Position numbers and translations under genes: made by a program. A stretch of 64,000 bases of DNA from Drosophila miranda (lineage: Eukaryota; Arthropoda; Insecta; Diptera; Drosophilidae). Positions 26,301-36,600 of the stretch are shown here, piece by piece. Below the pieces are notes generated by a model. It was not told the DNA's origin and did no database searches. It worked only from the letters and a program-made list of their open reading frames with translations. Position 1 is the first letter of the stretch. Each line of letters begins with the position of its first letter. The stretch covers positions 22,054,001 through 22,118,000 of the forward strand of contig NC_046676.1 in NCBI RefSeq assembly GCF_003369915.1, read 5' to 3'.

Positions 26301-28861
26301 TCCCACACTTTCATTGCGAGACCAAATCTCATCCATTCATTCAGTCTGTCTGCTTTTGGCATTTATTTATTCATTCGATTGGAAAAACTCCCGCAGAGCC
26401 AACACAATCCCATTGCCTCCTTCCCCCATGCTCACGCTCACGCTCATTCTCATTCTCATGGCCTTTAGTGTTAAACCTAGGATACAGCTATTCTAAGTCG
26501 TATAATTTAAGGATAGTTTAAGAGTCTTTTGTATACGTAGCAAACAGAAACAGAAACGGTAGAGGGGCCAGCACCATTCATCGACCCAGCGATCCATCGA
26601 TTGAGATGCATCAAGGTTCTGCACAGAGGGTCCTGCCCTAGGCCCAAAGTTCCATTAAAACTGTCGCGTTCCGCCCTCCCACAGCCAAAAGAACAGCTCT
26701 GGATTCGCACTAAGCCGCACAGTGATTTGGTGCTTTGTTGCTCTTCGAGTGGAAAGCACTTCGAAGGCGCTCCTCACAGAGCTCCACTTGAAATGAAAAA
26801 TCACCGAGTCCCGGGCAACGCCAAGGACAACGCCTCCACTCGCCACACGCTAAAACTCGCAACGACTTGGGGCACGGTTGCTCTTACCCCGAACCCCCAT
26901 CCATCCTTTGTGTGTGTGTGGCAAACTCTATTTATGGAGCGGGGAGGGCGGCAGGAGTGCAAACAGAGCCTAATGGCAATCCAGGAGTGGATCTGATAGG
27001 TGTGTGGGCTGGGGATTTATGACCTGCTTTGATGTTTGTGCCACTGCCACGCCCTGAACAAACACGAACCACACAAACCATGTGGCATATGGGAGGCGGT
27101 GACACACACAGCAGGACCACACTTCGGGCATAATTGTCCACAGATGGTCAGATGTCTCGTAGAGAGCATTGAGTCCTGCAGTGCCTTGTGCCCCATCGAA
27201 TCGTGGACAGAAGACACGCGGATACACCTTTATTGGCTTCGTCCAAACGCAGAGCCAGACACACAATCAGTCTGATGGATAGACACAGACGGGAATAGTC
27301 TTTCATAGGATGAAACCATCCCAAAGTCAGAATTATGGCTTCCTCCGGAGTTTTCATCGGGCCAGTTTCTGCTTCGGGATGTGCTTTGATAATTTTCCAA
27401 TGATTTTGGAATTCGATGCGACACATAAGTCTGGGGCCATTCAATAAGCCCTTTGGCCATTACCTAATTAAAATGCCACTCCGCGCCGCTCTACTCCCCC
27501 AAGGGGCGGTGGAGCAACAGCCAGGGCAAACACATGGGTGTACATCAGGGTGGGGTTGGGGGCAACAAGCAATTTGTTTGTCTTAAGCTTTCTGAGGTTA
27601 AAGGGGATTCGAATCCAGAAGAAAACAGAGAGGGCGCAAGGGGGCTCAATACAATAGCTCAACACAGAACAAAGGCCGCACAAAATAAAGGATGTGGATG
27701 TGGGCGAGTGTACATATATGTATGTGGTGGACTGTCAATTAAATTAATTTAAATTCACTTTGCTTGACAGCCAAATAGGCATTCAAATGGCTCCTATTTT
27801 GCGAAATACTTTGGGAGGTGTCCATGGACTCCCCAGCTATCATACTCGAGATTTAGATGGAAAGAACTCGAAACAGTTCTCTCTGCAAGCTGTAGCTTAG
27901 CGAGATGGCTCCATGAAAATTTGTCACAATTTGCATTGCTGCCAGCTCTCTGCTGGTAACTTTTTTCATTTGGCCAAAACTTTTCCGGCTGCTCATTAGC
28001 GTGAAATGAGCTCAAGAGTTGTGTTTGTGCTGGCGGACAGACAATCAGGCAGGCAGTCGGATGGGTCTAGTTGTAGTAGTCTAGTAGTCTAGTTGTATAA
28101 GTCTTAGAGATTGGCATAAGGTATCCTTTGTACTTGTAATCGTAGTCCCGAGTCCACTCTACTAACCGTAAGCCTTGTACATACATATATACCGCATAAA
28201 ATATCATTAACACACACGTACACGCCCACGCTGAAACAGATATACTAGACACTCGTTCCGATCGGAATCGGAGTACCCACCAGCAACAACAGCAACAAGA
28301 ACAACCACTCTATATCTCTCACTAACACACACTCTCTGTTTCGTATTATTTTGCTTGCACGTCATGGGCATACTCGTAAATGGATATACATAATCGCCGG
28401 AATCGACTCTCAATCTCATCTCTCTGTCTGCTCTATTTCTTGGCACAGCGGGAGGCGGCAGCAACGTGCACGAGTTGGACCCGAATACGAACGTGAACAG
28501 CCAGCCCTCCGACACGAAGCCCGTCGACCACAGGCCCAACGGCAACGAGGTGGTCATCATGAGCGAGGACGATCGCACGTCGAGCTTCTTCTCGCAGCCG
28601 GGAATACTGGCGGGTAAGAGTCCATACATAGTCTCCGTCCAACCAACAATCGTTCACCATATCTCTTCTCTCTGCTCTGTGTCCTTAGCTGTCATTGGCG
28701 GTGCCGTGGTTGGCCTGCTCTGCGCCATTCTCGTGGTGATGTTCATCGTATACCGCATGCGGAAAAAGGACGAAGGCTCCTATGCCCTGGACGAGCCGAA
28801 ACGCTCGCCGGCCAACAATTCCTATGCGAAAAATGCGAACAATCGCGAGTTCTACGCCTGA
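11101..28861 (+). CDS. Sdc: Syndecan (heparan sulfate proteoglycan), 3' exons; 5' exons outside window
   Basis: Single-pass cell-surface proteoglycan that carries heparan sulfate and acts as co-receptor in Slit/Robo signalling and synapse growth. The coding exons seen are 11101-11232, 24331-25720, 28449-28613 and 28689-28861; phases agree at every junction (0, 1, 1). The C-terminal exon gives a Gly/Ala/Val-rich transmembrane segment, a basic stop-transfer (YRMRKKDEGSYALDEP) and the hallmark C-terminal EFYA, which binds PDZ domains. Ser-Gly attachment sites with acidic neighbours are in the first two exons. The signal-peptide exon must lie left of the window. The last two exons occur again at 39150-39562 through the block duplication, so splicing could in principle use either set. 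Confidence 0.95.
11500..11600 (+). mobile_element. Degenerate 5' end of ISY/ISX-type Helitron-like element
   Basis: A TATACCC start followed by a short inverted repeat closing on GGGGTATAT matches the layout of the intact element start at 33754 (TATACCC, about 17 bases, GGGGTATAT). Little else is recognisable downstream, so this is an old truncated copy. Confidence 0.4.
11754..12316 (+). mobile_element. Tc1-like transposon relic with decayed terminal inverted repeats
   Basis: It starts with TA-CAGTGGCTGGCAAATG, typical of Tc1-like ends. The 14-mer TAAACGCCTGTAAA near the left end recurs as its reverse complement near the right end (about 12291-12304). Inside, a broken reading frame gives FQQDGSPTHTAKFVKN (about 11910-11965) and, further on, VCTKGIGQAP, matching the C-terminal DDE region of Tc1-family transposases. 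Stops and frameshifts and a length near 560 bp show an internally deleted, inactive copy. Confidence 0.75.
13220..13268. repeat. (AC)n microsatellite, about 24 units
   Basis: The longest perfect dinucleotide run in the window, with a (GT)n run about 90 bp upstream (13110-13129). The pair forms a potential long inverted GT/AC structure in RNA. Confidence 0.97.
16751..16777. repeat. (GGGA)n microsatellite
   Basis: Tandem GGGA tetramers in the large Sdc intron. Confidence 0.9.
19563..19656. repeat. Purine-rich (GGA/GAA)n plus (GAT)n tract
   Basis: About 60 bp of GGA/GAA triplets followed by GAC/GAT triplets. It creates spurious long open frames on both strands. Confidence 0.9.
20286..20316. 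repeat. (GT)n microsatellite
   Basis: About 15 GT units in the Sdc intron. Confidence 0.95.
24331..25720 (+). CDS. Sdc: Sdc long ectodomain exon (low-complexity, Asn/Thr/Asp rich)
   Basis: 1390 nt, entered in phase 0 after GTGGTTGCAG and left in phase 1 at GAC|GTCAGT. It begins with IHDDLEKDPDYSGSG, where the Ser-Gly pairs beside acidic residues are heparan sulfate sites. Then follow a His/Ser segment, an Asn-rich run around 24530-24660 built largely from AAT/AAC codons, a Gly/Ser patch, a long Thr/Ser/Pro mucin-like segment around 24840-25330, and an acidic tail with repeated DNDND and DDEDD patterns. The Thr and Asn runs suggest lineage-specific triplet expansion of a spacer that holds the glycosaminoglycan sites away from the membrane. 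Confidence 0.92.
25721..28448 (+). other. Sdc intron, 2.7 kb
   Basis: Donor GTCAGT is weaker than usual; the acceptor is TTGGCACAG. Contents are AT-rich DNA with TTTT and CTC runs, no gene and no clear transposon. The left breakpoint of the 10.7-kb duplicated block falls inside it, at 28232. Short open frames here show no recognisable family. Confidence 0.6.
28449..28613 (+). CDS. Sdc: Sdc stalk exon
   Basis: Entered in phase 1 after GGCACAG; encodes the conserved VHELDPNTNVNSQPSDTK and RTSSFFSQPGILA region just outside the membrane, where proteolytic shedding occurs in syndecans. Exits in phase 1 at G|GTAAGA. Confidence 0.93.
28689..28861 (+). CDS. Sdc: Sdc transmembrane and cytoplasmic exon
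   Basis: Encodes the transmembrane helix (AVIGGAVVGLLCAILVVMF), the conserved C1-type basic/acidic stretch, a variable part, and the C-terminal EFYA (C2-type PDZ ligand). Preceded by TGTCCTTAG. The stop TGA is at 28859-28861. Confidence 0.96.
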
Positions 28862-29050
28862 GATAATGGCACATCGCGCAGGTATTAAATGAGCCGCGAG
28901 TGAGGATCCAGCCGGATGGAGATCCATCTGGAACGGGATCTGGATCTAAACGGAGGGGAGATGACGGCTCATCTCAATACACTGTGCGGAGTGCAAAGTG
29001 CGGACGGAGCAGCGCCATCAGCAGCCATCTGCCACAATGAATAATCATCT

Positions 29051-29081
<31 letters not shown>

Positions 29082-31040
29082 AAACAGCAACAAAACTAAC
29101 ACAAATTCAATGGAAATCGAAGGCATCGTTGGGTCACACACAACTTTTCGTTGAGGGGTAAACGCAAAAAAAAAATGCATAAATTCGAGAGGAAAATAAA
29201 TTCAGAACTTACCTGTAAGCTAATGCCGGACGGATAACGGAGGAGGGCGACTTTTCTAATTAAGTACATTTTAAGCGACGAAAACAAAAGGAACCCAATA
29301 TCAAATATGAATGGAAACGCACGCAAATCGTGCGAAGTCTAATATATAATTAATATATATTATATGCATAGTGAAACCAATATAAGGGCGGGAAAAATTA
29401 AGCGAATTAATTATGAATTACGAGTATGTAGAGCAAAGGCCGGAGGAGAGCGAGAAATAATACCTATTATACCACACCACACCCACGACACAGGCGCATC
29501 CGGCTTCATGGATGGACAGTTCTGTGGATGGAGACAGATACAGACATACACACATTTATGAATATACGAGTATATGTTAGCTGAATAATGGAAGCGAATT
29601 GGATATATCACGATATAGTATACCCAAACTCGAAAGAGCAGAGCCGATGTTCGTTTGCGCCATCGATTCACACCACGAAAAACAGAATGAAATATAATCC
29701 GTTGGGAATAATTATACAAATTGCGAATTGGACGGCATGAAAAAATGTTTTTAAGTTATACATAAGCAAAACTATGTAATTATTAGTGTAATTCCTAAAA
29801 AAAAAAAAAACGATAAACAGAACACAAGGAAAAATGCAAAAAAAAAAAACAAAAACTAAAATAGAAAAACGAAAAACACTAAATGAAGCAAAAAACAGAA
29901 TACGAACACTCTCTGAACCTTCCTGGCAACTATAGAAACTGAAAAGTAAAGAAATCCAGAGAACTATTTCTACTTTTTTCTAGAAAACACACAAAAACAT
30001 GAATATTTATTGAAATTGAGAATGAAATTGAGACCATTATATGTATGTCTAGAAAGCGATTGCACATTAATTTAGAACTCCATATGGGTTTGAGAGCTAT
30101 TCGGCCAGTTCTTCGCTCGACTCCACTGCTTCTTCCATGGCTAAGAATCAAAATCGGATTACGCATTGATTATTGTGCATTTATTTAGTTTTTACGTTCG
30201 CTGTCAATGAAAAATTTTTTAGTTGTGCGAAGTACGAAACACAACGCAAGCCAAGCCAATCCAATCCAATCCAATACAATACCCCAAGCAATAGTAAAAA
30301 TTACTTGTTAAGTTTACAATTGAAATGAAACGCAATCCAGAAGGAAATGTTAACGACTCAGCCCTCAAATTAGCTGCAATACTTGTTTAATTGTTAGTCA
30401 ACCCATATTCTCTTCAGCTCTCATGCCATATTTTCATTGCGAAAAGAAGTTATTAGAACGAAAAATACTAATACATAATACATATATATATACAAGTATA
30501 TATAATTAGCAACATAAATCAATTGTGTGTGTGTAATTGTGTGTAATGCATAAATAATTAATTAAACATAAACATACATACTACTACTGCGACAACAGAG
30601 CGTGCACCAAAGGGGGAGGGAAGCTCTCGAAGAACATCATCATCGGTATCGGTATACGCATACAGCATACAGCATACAGCATGCACGTGCATATGTATGT
30701 GTATGTACTCGTACTTCCCCCAAAACCTAAGCCCAACTGAAACTCACACAAAAAAGAGAACAACAGCCACAGGAACAGCAGCAACAACAGCGACAACAAG
30801 AACTAAACCTTTTTCTGACTACAACTTTTTCTACACTGTATAAAACGCAACTGCAACTCTTTTGATATGTACAAGTACTATGTTTGTCCTTCTCGACCCA
30901 TAGTACCTTTTTGTCAAATTTTACATCAAGTTTTTTTTTGCTACTTTATAAGCGTTTAGTTTGTTAGTTTTTTAAATGCGCTGAATGTACTGAGAAATTG
31001 GTTTTGATTTGCTAAATAAACTGGTATAAAACTAATTTAA
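28862..31040 (+). other. Sdc: Sdc 3' UTR (inferred)
   Basis: AT-rich, with (CAG/CAA)n near 29050-29095, poly(A) tracts near 29800 and CCAAT repeats near 30260. Candidate AATAAA signals are at 31015-31020 and 31079-31084. No reading frame is supported. A ~2.2-kb 3' UTR fits a regulated neuronal transcript, but the true end is unknown. Confidence 0.55.
31015..31020 (+). terminator. Candidate Sdc polyadenylation signal
   Basis: AATAAA, about 370 bp before the next start codon. A second AATAAA follows at 31079. Confidence 0.45.
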
Positions 31041-31390
31041 ACAAAACGAAATATACTCTACTATTTGTGTGCTACGGCAAATAAAAGAATGGAAGGGTAA
31101 TGTTGCACATTTATTCTCTGCTAAGAATTCTATATAAATTAGGCAGGGAAGACAAGACTAACTTGCGAACAATTTAGATCACTCATACGAAAACATCATA
31201 ATATTTTTTTCAGCTGAGAACTCCTTGTAAATTGTTGATCATAGTGAACGTTCAGAAATAAGTCGGGAATTGTTCATTGTGCTCAGTCACAAAAAATCAG
31301 TTCTAAAAATTGAGCTAAATTTCAAATTTATTTATTGTTTTGGAAAATAATACTTTTCTCATTTTTTCGAATTAAAATTTCTAGTTTAAA

Positions 31391-32035
31391 ATGTGTTTGA
31401 TTTGCAATTGTGGGTCTTTCGATTGTTATCCTGATAGAATATGGTGCATTTTCTTTGGAGTATGGAACGTAGCCACTGGTTTACTTATATTAATATCAAC
31501 AATCTTCAGTTTAGACAATGAATTGAAAAAACCTGTAATACAAGGTAAAAGCTATAATGATGGGTGGGGTGAGTAATGGCTAATAAATGCGGAGTGAGCG
31601 AGAAAGAGTAAGCCGATTGGATCGGAAATTTGTCTATTTACATACAGATACTAGTAAGGGTAGAAGCACTTTACTAGTTATCGCGAATATTTTATATCTT
31701 ATATTTACCATATTGCACATATTCTCTGGGATATTCATACTTTTGGGATTGTTCTTGGTAAGTTCAAATCCTACAGTCCAAAGTTCATCGGATTCTCAGT
31801 ATTCCCCTTGATATATCATTGGTTTTACTTCGCAGCAATCAAAAACTTGGTTCCGTATAGGGAAATCTATGAGCCATATTCTGCCATGGGCTTCGGTTAT
31901 AACGATAATATTGCCAAGTAAGTGTCACATTGTCATTGGATCAGGCGGATATATATTGATACCCTGTTTCTGTTGGTTTCAGTTGTGCATCTCATATGTT
32001 TATTCAGGGTGTGCAGGTATTACAAAGGGATGTGA
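31391..32035 (+). CDS. Small multi-pass membrane protein, four exons, 140 aa (copy 1)
   Basis: My gene model: exons 31391-31568, 31648-31757, 31836-31917 and 31983-32035, with GTGAGT/TACAG, GTAAGT/CGCAG and GTAAGT/TTCAG splice sites and consistent phases 1, 0, 1. The spliced protein is Cys-rich at the N-terminus (MCLICNCGSFDC). It has hydrophobic segments at about residues 17-40, 67-96 (long enough for two helices) and 109-131, and a short basic tail RVCRYYKGM. This layout resembles the small four-pass insect proteins grouped under DUF4728 (pasiflora-like), but the match is by shape only. It lies between Sdc and the Ttc25-like gene on the same strand and would be missed by ORF-length gene calling. 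Confidence 0.7.
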
Positions 32036-33475
32036 TGCAATTTTGGAAGTGCGCGTGTGCGAATTTATTTTATTTTTCCCTGCCCACCGTCTTAGTTCCG
32101 ACATAAGAAACGGAATCGTTCACGTCGCCCTTACATAAGTCGATCTCATGTAGATATGTTGATCTAATAAACTCAAAATTCAATATTATTCATTGCTTCA
32201 AGAATGAGCCGTTCATTCTTGATTGGATTCCATTCAACAGGTGAGGTCTGATCTACGTTTGCATGGGCCATCAATCAGGTCATCAATTGATGCGATTATC
32301 ATCATAAGAATTGGAGTTGTCGTAAACGCAAATCGGTATTAAGGACAAACCGACATACCCCCTGCCCATTCCGGCGACATCCACAAGGATAACTTCGGGG
32401 CAACTTGAACAAATGCAAATATCATAATTTCTAACGTCATGTCTGCAACGTCGTAACCGGAACGGCAATCAGTCAGTTCGGGGCAGGGGCTGGTTTTGGG
32501 GATAGGCCACAAAATGTCTCGGGCATTAAGGCATTCTCGTCATCATTGGGGGGCGGGGAAATGAAATTGTTTTGCCACGCCACCGCGAAGGTTGCTGCCA
32601 CAGTCAAAATGAGGCAGGAGCACGCAAGACCCGACTCGACCTGCTCCGACATCAGACTTATTTATTTACTCTAAAAACCATACAAGAAAATTAATGGCAA
32701 TTGGCTTGGTTTCATAAATATGTCGAAATGAATGTTCTTAACAAGTGAATGCCGTGGCAGCAGCAAAGACAGAGACAGTGGCAGACAGTAGCTCAGGGAT
32801 AGAGCCCTTCCAAAATCTGTTTCGTCTAGCCCCATTCTCTGCCACCCCCCACACACACCCCCCCCCCTCCCTGCTGCATATTGATTGCCCAGGTCGAGGC
32901 TTCGGCTTTGTGGCCCCGCTCTTATCAGCTTGCTTCTAATTGGGTTTGTTCGGGCAGCCGCCCCCTTTCAAAACTCATTTGGCGTTTTGCTGCACGACTC
33001 CGACTGTGCGTGACTTTGTCTCGAACTGGTTAAAGCTATCCGCGGATCGAGCTTTAATTTCAATCAAGTGCAATTAATTAATCCGTTCGCTGCTCCGACC
33101 CTCTTGCCCCTAGAGCACGGGTTTCCTGAGATATTAATAATGTAACTTTATTGAAGTTTATTGCGGGTTGTCAGCGCATGCAAACTAACATACAGACCAA
33201 AGAAGAGCCCAAAGGCTGCCATAACTATCAGCAACAGGGGGAAGGTGGTGAAGGAGCAAGAGGAGCCGTAGGAGTCGGGCCATAGACAAGCCACAGGCCA
33301 AGTAAATATGAGGCGAAGGTGAAACAACTCAGTTTGCCAGCAACGAGTGCTGCGAACGGACGTCCGCCGTATAGGACCGGCCTGCTGAACCGAGTACTAC
33401 CTTAAAAGTCTGCGACTGGGTCTCGCGTCCAAGGAGTTACCATTTAGCCATCAGGATTACACGTAACATAGCAGA
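32036..33475 (+). other. Intergenic region and 5' UTR of Ttc25-like exon 1A
   Basis: No supported gene. Contains AATAAA just after the membrane-protein gene (near 32166), a C-rich tract near 32850-32870 and a purine-rich stretch near 33230-33330. The last few hundred bases before 33476 are presumably the promoter and leader of exon 1A. No X-box match was found by eye here. Confidence 0.5.
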
Positions 33476-33604
33476 ATGCCGCGGAAGAAGCAGAAGGTGG
33501 ACACTATCGAGGAGATCGAGACCACCATCAAGCTGCTCTGTGATCAGTCCAATAACCACATGAAAGTTCGCGAATATGATAAGGCTTTGTTCGGCTACAA
33601 TCAG
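33476..33604 (+). CDS. Ttc25: Ttc25-like exon 1A (copy 1)
   Basis: 43 codons beginning MPRKKQKVDTIEEIE and ending REYDKALFGYNQ, followed by a strong CAG|GTGAGT donor. Joined to exon 2 (ALELNSTDINAL) it makes a well-formed TPR. There is no dedicated long N-terminal region in this isoform. Confidence 0.78.
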
Positions 33605-36600
33605 GTGAGTCTTTAGAGAGTCAGGTCCTATTAAAGATCCAAAAATTAAGAACTTACAGTGCATACAGAATTCAGAATTTACAGTACACCGATACCGTCG
33701 AAAAATTAAATATAATAATACATAGGAACGTTGGCCGGTGTATAATTGATTTTTATACCCGATACTCAAAATGAGTATTGGGGTATATTAGATTTGTGGT
33801 AAAAGTGGATGTGTGTAACGTCCAGAAGGAATCGTTTCCGACCCCATAAAGTATATATATTCTTGATCAGCATCAATAGCCGAGTCGATTGAGCCCTGTC
33901 TGTCTGTCCGTCTGTCCGTCCGTCCGTCCGTCCGTCCCCTTCAGCGCCTAGTGCTCAAAGACTATAAGAGCTATAGCAACGATATTTCGGATCCAGACTT
34001 CTGTGATATGTCACTGCTACAAAAATATTTCAAAACTTCGCCCCGCCCACTTCCGCCCCCACAAAGGACGAAAATCTGTGGCATCCACATTTTTAAAGAT
34101 ACGATAAAAACAAAAACGCAGAATCGTAGTGGATGACTATGTGTTCTAGAGTGTAAAATCTCAACCAGATCGTATAATTATTATAGCCAGAATCAAGAAA
34201 ACAATTTCATTCTTTCTCGCTCTGTCTCTCTCTAACACACAGGTTTCATGGTCGGTTTTGCCAATTGCAAAATATGAGTTCAAGGATCTTAGAACCTATA
34301 AGAGCCAGAGCAACCAAATTTGGTATCCACACTCCTGTGATATCGGACCTTGACCGTTTCGTGTCCAAATTTCGCCACACCCCCTTCCGCCCCCGCAAAG
34401 GACGAAAATCTGGGGCATCCTCAAATCTCAGAGACTATTAAGGCTAGAGTAACCAAATTTGGTATCCGCACTTCTGTTAGATCTCACTATAAAACGTATA
34501 TCTCAGAATTTCGCCCCACCCCCTTCCGCCCCCACAAAGGACGAAAATATGTTGCATCCACAATATTGCACATTCGAGAAAACTAAAAACGCAGAATCAT
34601 AGATAATGACCATATCTATCAGATGGCTGAATCTGGATCAGATCGGATCATTTTTGTAGCCAAAAGCAAGAAATCAATTTGCAGTGGCCACGCAGCGCCC
34701 GACGACAAGCTCAGACTGATTTTCTGTCTCTCTCTTTGTCGTGTCGTGGTTAATATTAGCGGCTTCTGCCGGAGGAGAGCCATACTGACTAAGTATCGGG
34801 TATAAATGTAGAGTTGCGGTCTCCGCAGCAACTCACAACGTTCCCCCTCGTTAATTTATAATTTCATTGAGGCAGTATATTCTTTTTATAAGATTGGCGT
34901 AGTTTTAAAAAAGTAGTTTTTAATATATTTAAAAAAAGGGCATTTCTACATGACACGACACACACCTTATACACAGCATCGAGCGCCACCTGCCGACACT
35001 CAAAGCTTTTCAAAAGCTGTTCCTTGATTGTTATTTGGTATCGATTGTTGACCCATCAAAGGCGCCAGTTTCCGTTTGCCTGGCAACAGTTCAACGGGCG
35101 AATCAATTACCGTTTGTTTGGCGCTGTCATAGGAAGGTGTCAGATTTTCACACCAACTTTTGGCCCTGATTGTAACTACTGGGAGAAGCTCTATGGAAAT
35201 GTCGAGCGTGCTGAACAACATCCTCGCCGTGGACAAGGAGCAGGAGCTTCTGCAGAGCTTCATCCGGACGGGCGCCAATGCAGACGAGGAGTCTTTGGAC
35301 GAGTCGCACAAAAGGTCAAAGGGTCGCGGAAGTCGCAGCTCCCACAAGCCGCCCATATGGGATCGCCGCGAGTCGCGCGGCGGACGCAGGTCGTCGGGTG
35401 ATCGTGAGGGCCGTGCCAAGCAGGCTGAAGACGGTGGCGACGGTGCCGGAGGCAAGCGTGGCAACCGCATCGAGGCAGAGCTACGGGCGGCCCGAAAACG
35501 CATCGAGGAGCAGATCGCCAAGAAGAAGAAGCCCAAGGAGAACTTCGTGGACTTCTACACGGATAAGGATCGAGCGGCTGCCGTTAGCGCCGGGGCTTTC
35601 GACATCAAACAGAGTCTGCAGATCAAACAGAAGCAGGACCGCAACGAGGCGCTACTCATACCCGACGAGGCAGACATAAGCTCGGTCATAGCTCTGGGGC
35701 TCAAGGAGATCAAGAATGCCAATCCCGAGAATGCCATCCACTTCTTCTGCAAGGTCTTTCCTTGAAACATCCTCCCATTGACACTGCCACTCCGCATTCC
35801 TATTTCTGGTTTTCCGTTTCTAATGGTCGGTCCCTCTGTTTTTCAGGCTCTGGAGCTGAACAGCACGGACATCAATGCCTTGATATCGCAGAATCATAGA
35901 TAATGACCATATCTATCAGATGGCTGAATCTGGATCAGATCGGATCATTTTTGTAGCCAAAAGCAAGAAATCAATTTGCAGTGGCCACGCAGCGCCCGAC
36001 GACAAGCTCAGACTGATTTTCTGTCTCTCTCTTTGTCGTGTCGTGGTTAATATTAGCGGCGTCTGCCGGAGGAGAGCCATACTGACTAAGTATCGGGTAT
36101 AAATGTAGAGTTGCGGTCTCCGCAGCAACTCACAACGTTCCCCCTCGTTAATTTATAATTTCATTGAGGCAGTATATTCTTTTTATATGATTGGCGTAGT
36201 TTTAAAAGTGTAGTTTTTAATATATTTAAAAAAAGGGCATTTCTACATGACACGACACACACCTTATACACAGCATCGAGCGCCACCTGCCGACACTCAA
36301 AGCTTTTCAAAAGCTGTTCCTTGATTGTTATTTGGTATCGATTGTTGACCCATCAAAGGCGCCAGTTTCCGTTTCCCTGGCAACAGTTCAACGGGCGAAT
36401 CAATTACCGTTTGTTTGGCGCTGTCATAGGAAGGTGTCAGATTTTCACACCAACTTTTGGCCCTGATTGTAACTACTGGGAGAAGCTCTATGGAAATGTC
36501 GAGCGTGCTGAACAACATCCTCGCCGTGGACAAGGAGCAGGAGCTTCTGCAGAGCTTCATCCGGACGGGCGCCAATGCAGACGAGGAGTCCTTGGACGAG

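Larger units (their letters stand above)
34592..35888 (+). repeat. 1297-bp Ttc25 exon 1B unit, copy c1 (type A)
   Basis: The unit runs from inside the Helitron 3' part, through a ~340-bp upstream region, exon 1B and the 93-bp intron, to the first 42 bases of exon 2. At 35888/35889 it breaks straight back into the Helitron (GATATCGC|AGAATC) with a shared CGC. Confidence 0.95.

Noticed and set aside
27605..27616. tRNA B-box-like GGATTCGAATCC
   Set aside because: It is a simple palindrome; no A-box at proper distance and no acceptor stem pairing.
33890..33940. CRISPR-like short repeats (TGTC/CGTC) in the Helitron
   Set aside because: A known low-complexity tract of this transposon family; no spacers, and the genome is eukaryotic.
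34623..34805. 60-70-codon frames on both strands inside the Helitron tail, seen seven times
   Set aside because: Copies of a non-coding element; recurrence comes from the tandem array, not selection.
35160..35192. N-terminal extension of exon 1B starting at TTG
   Set aside because: The first true ATG is at 35193 and is kept in all six copies, even where the next ATG is lost.
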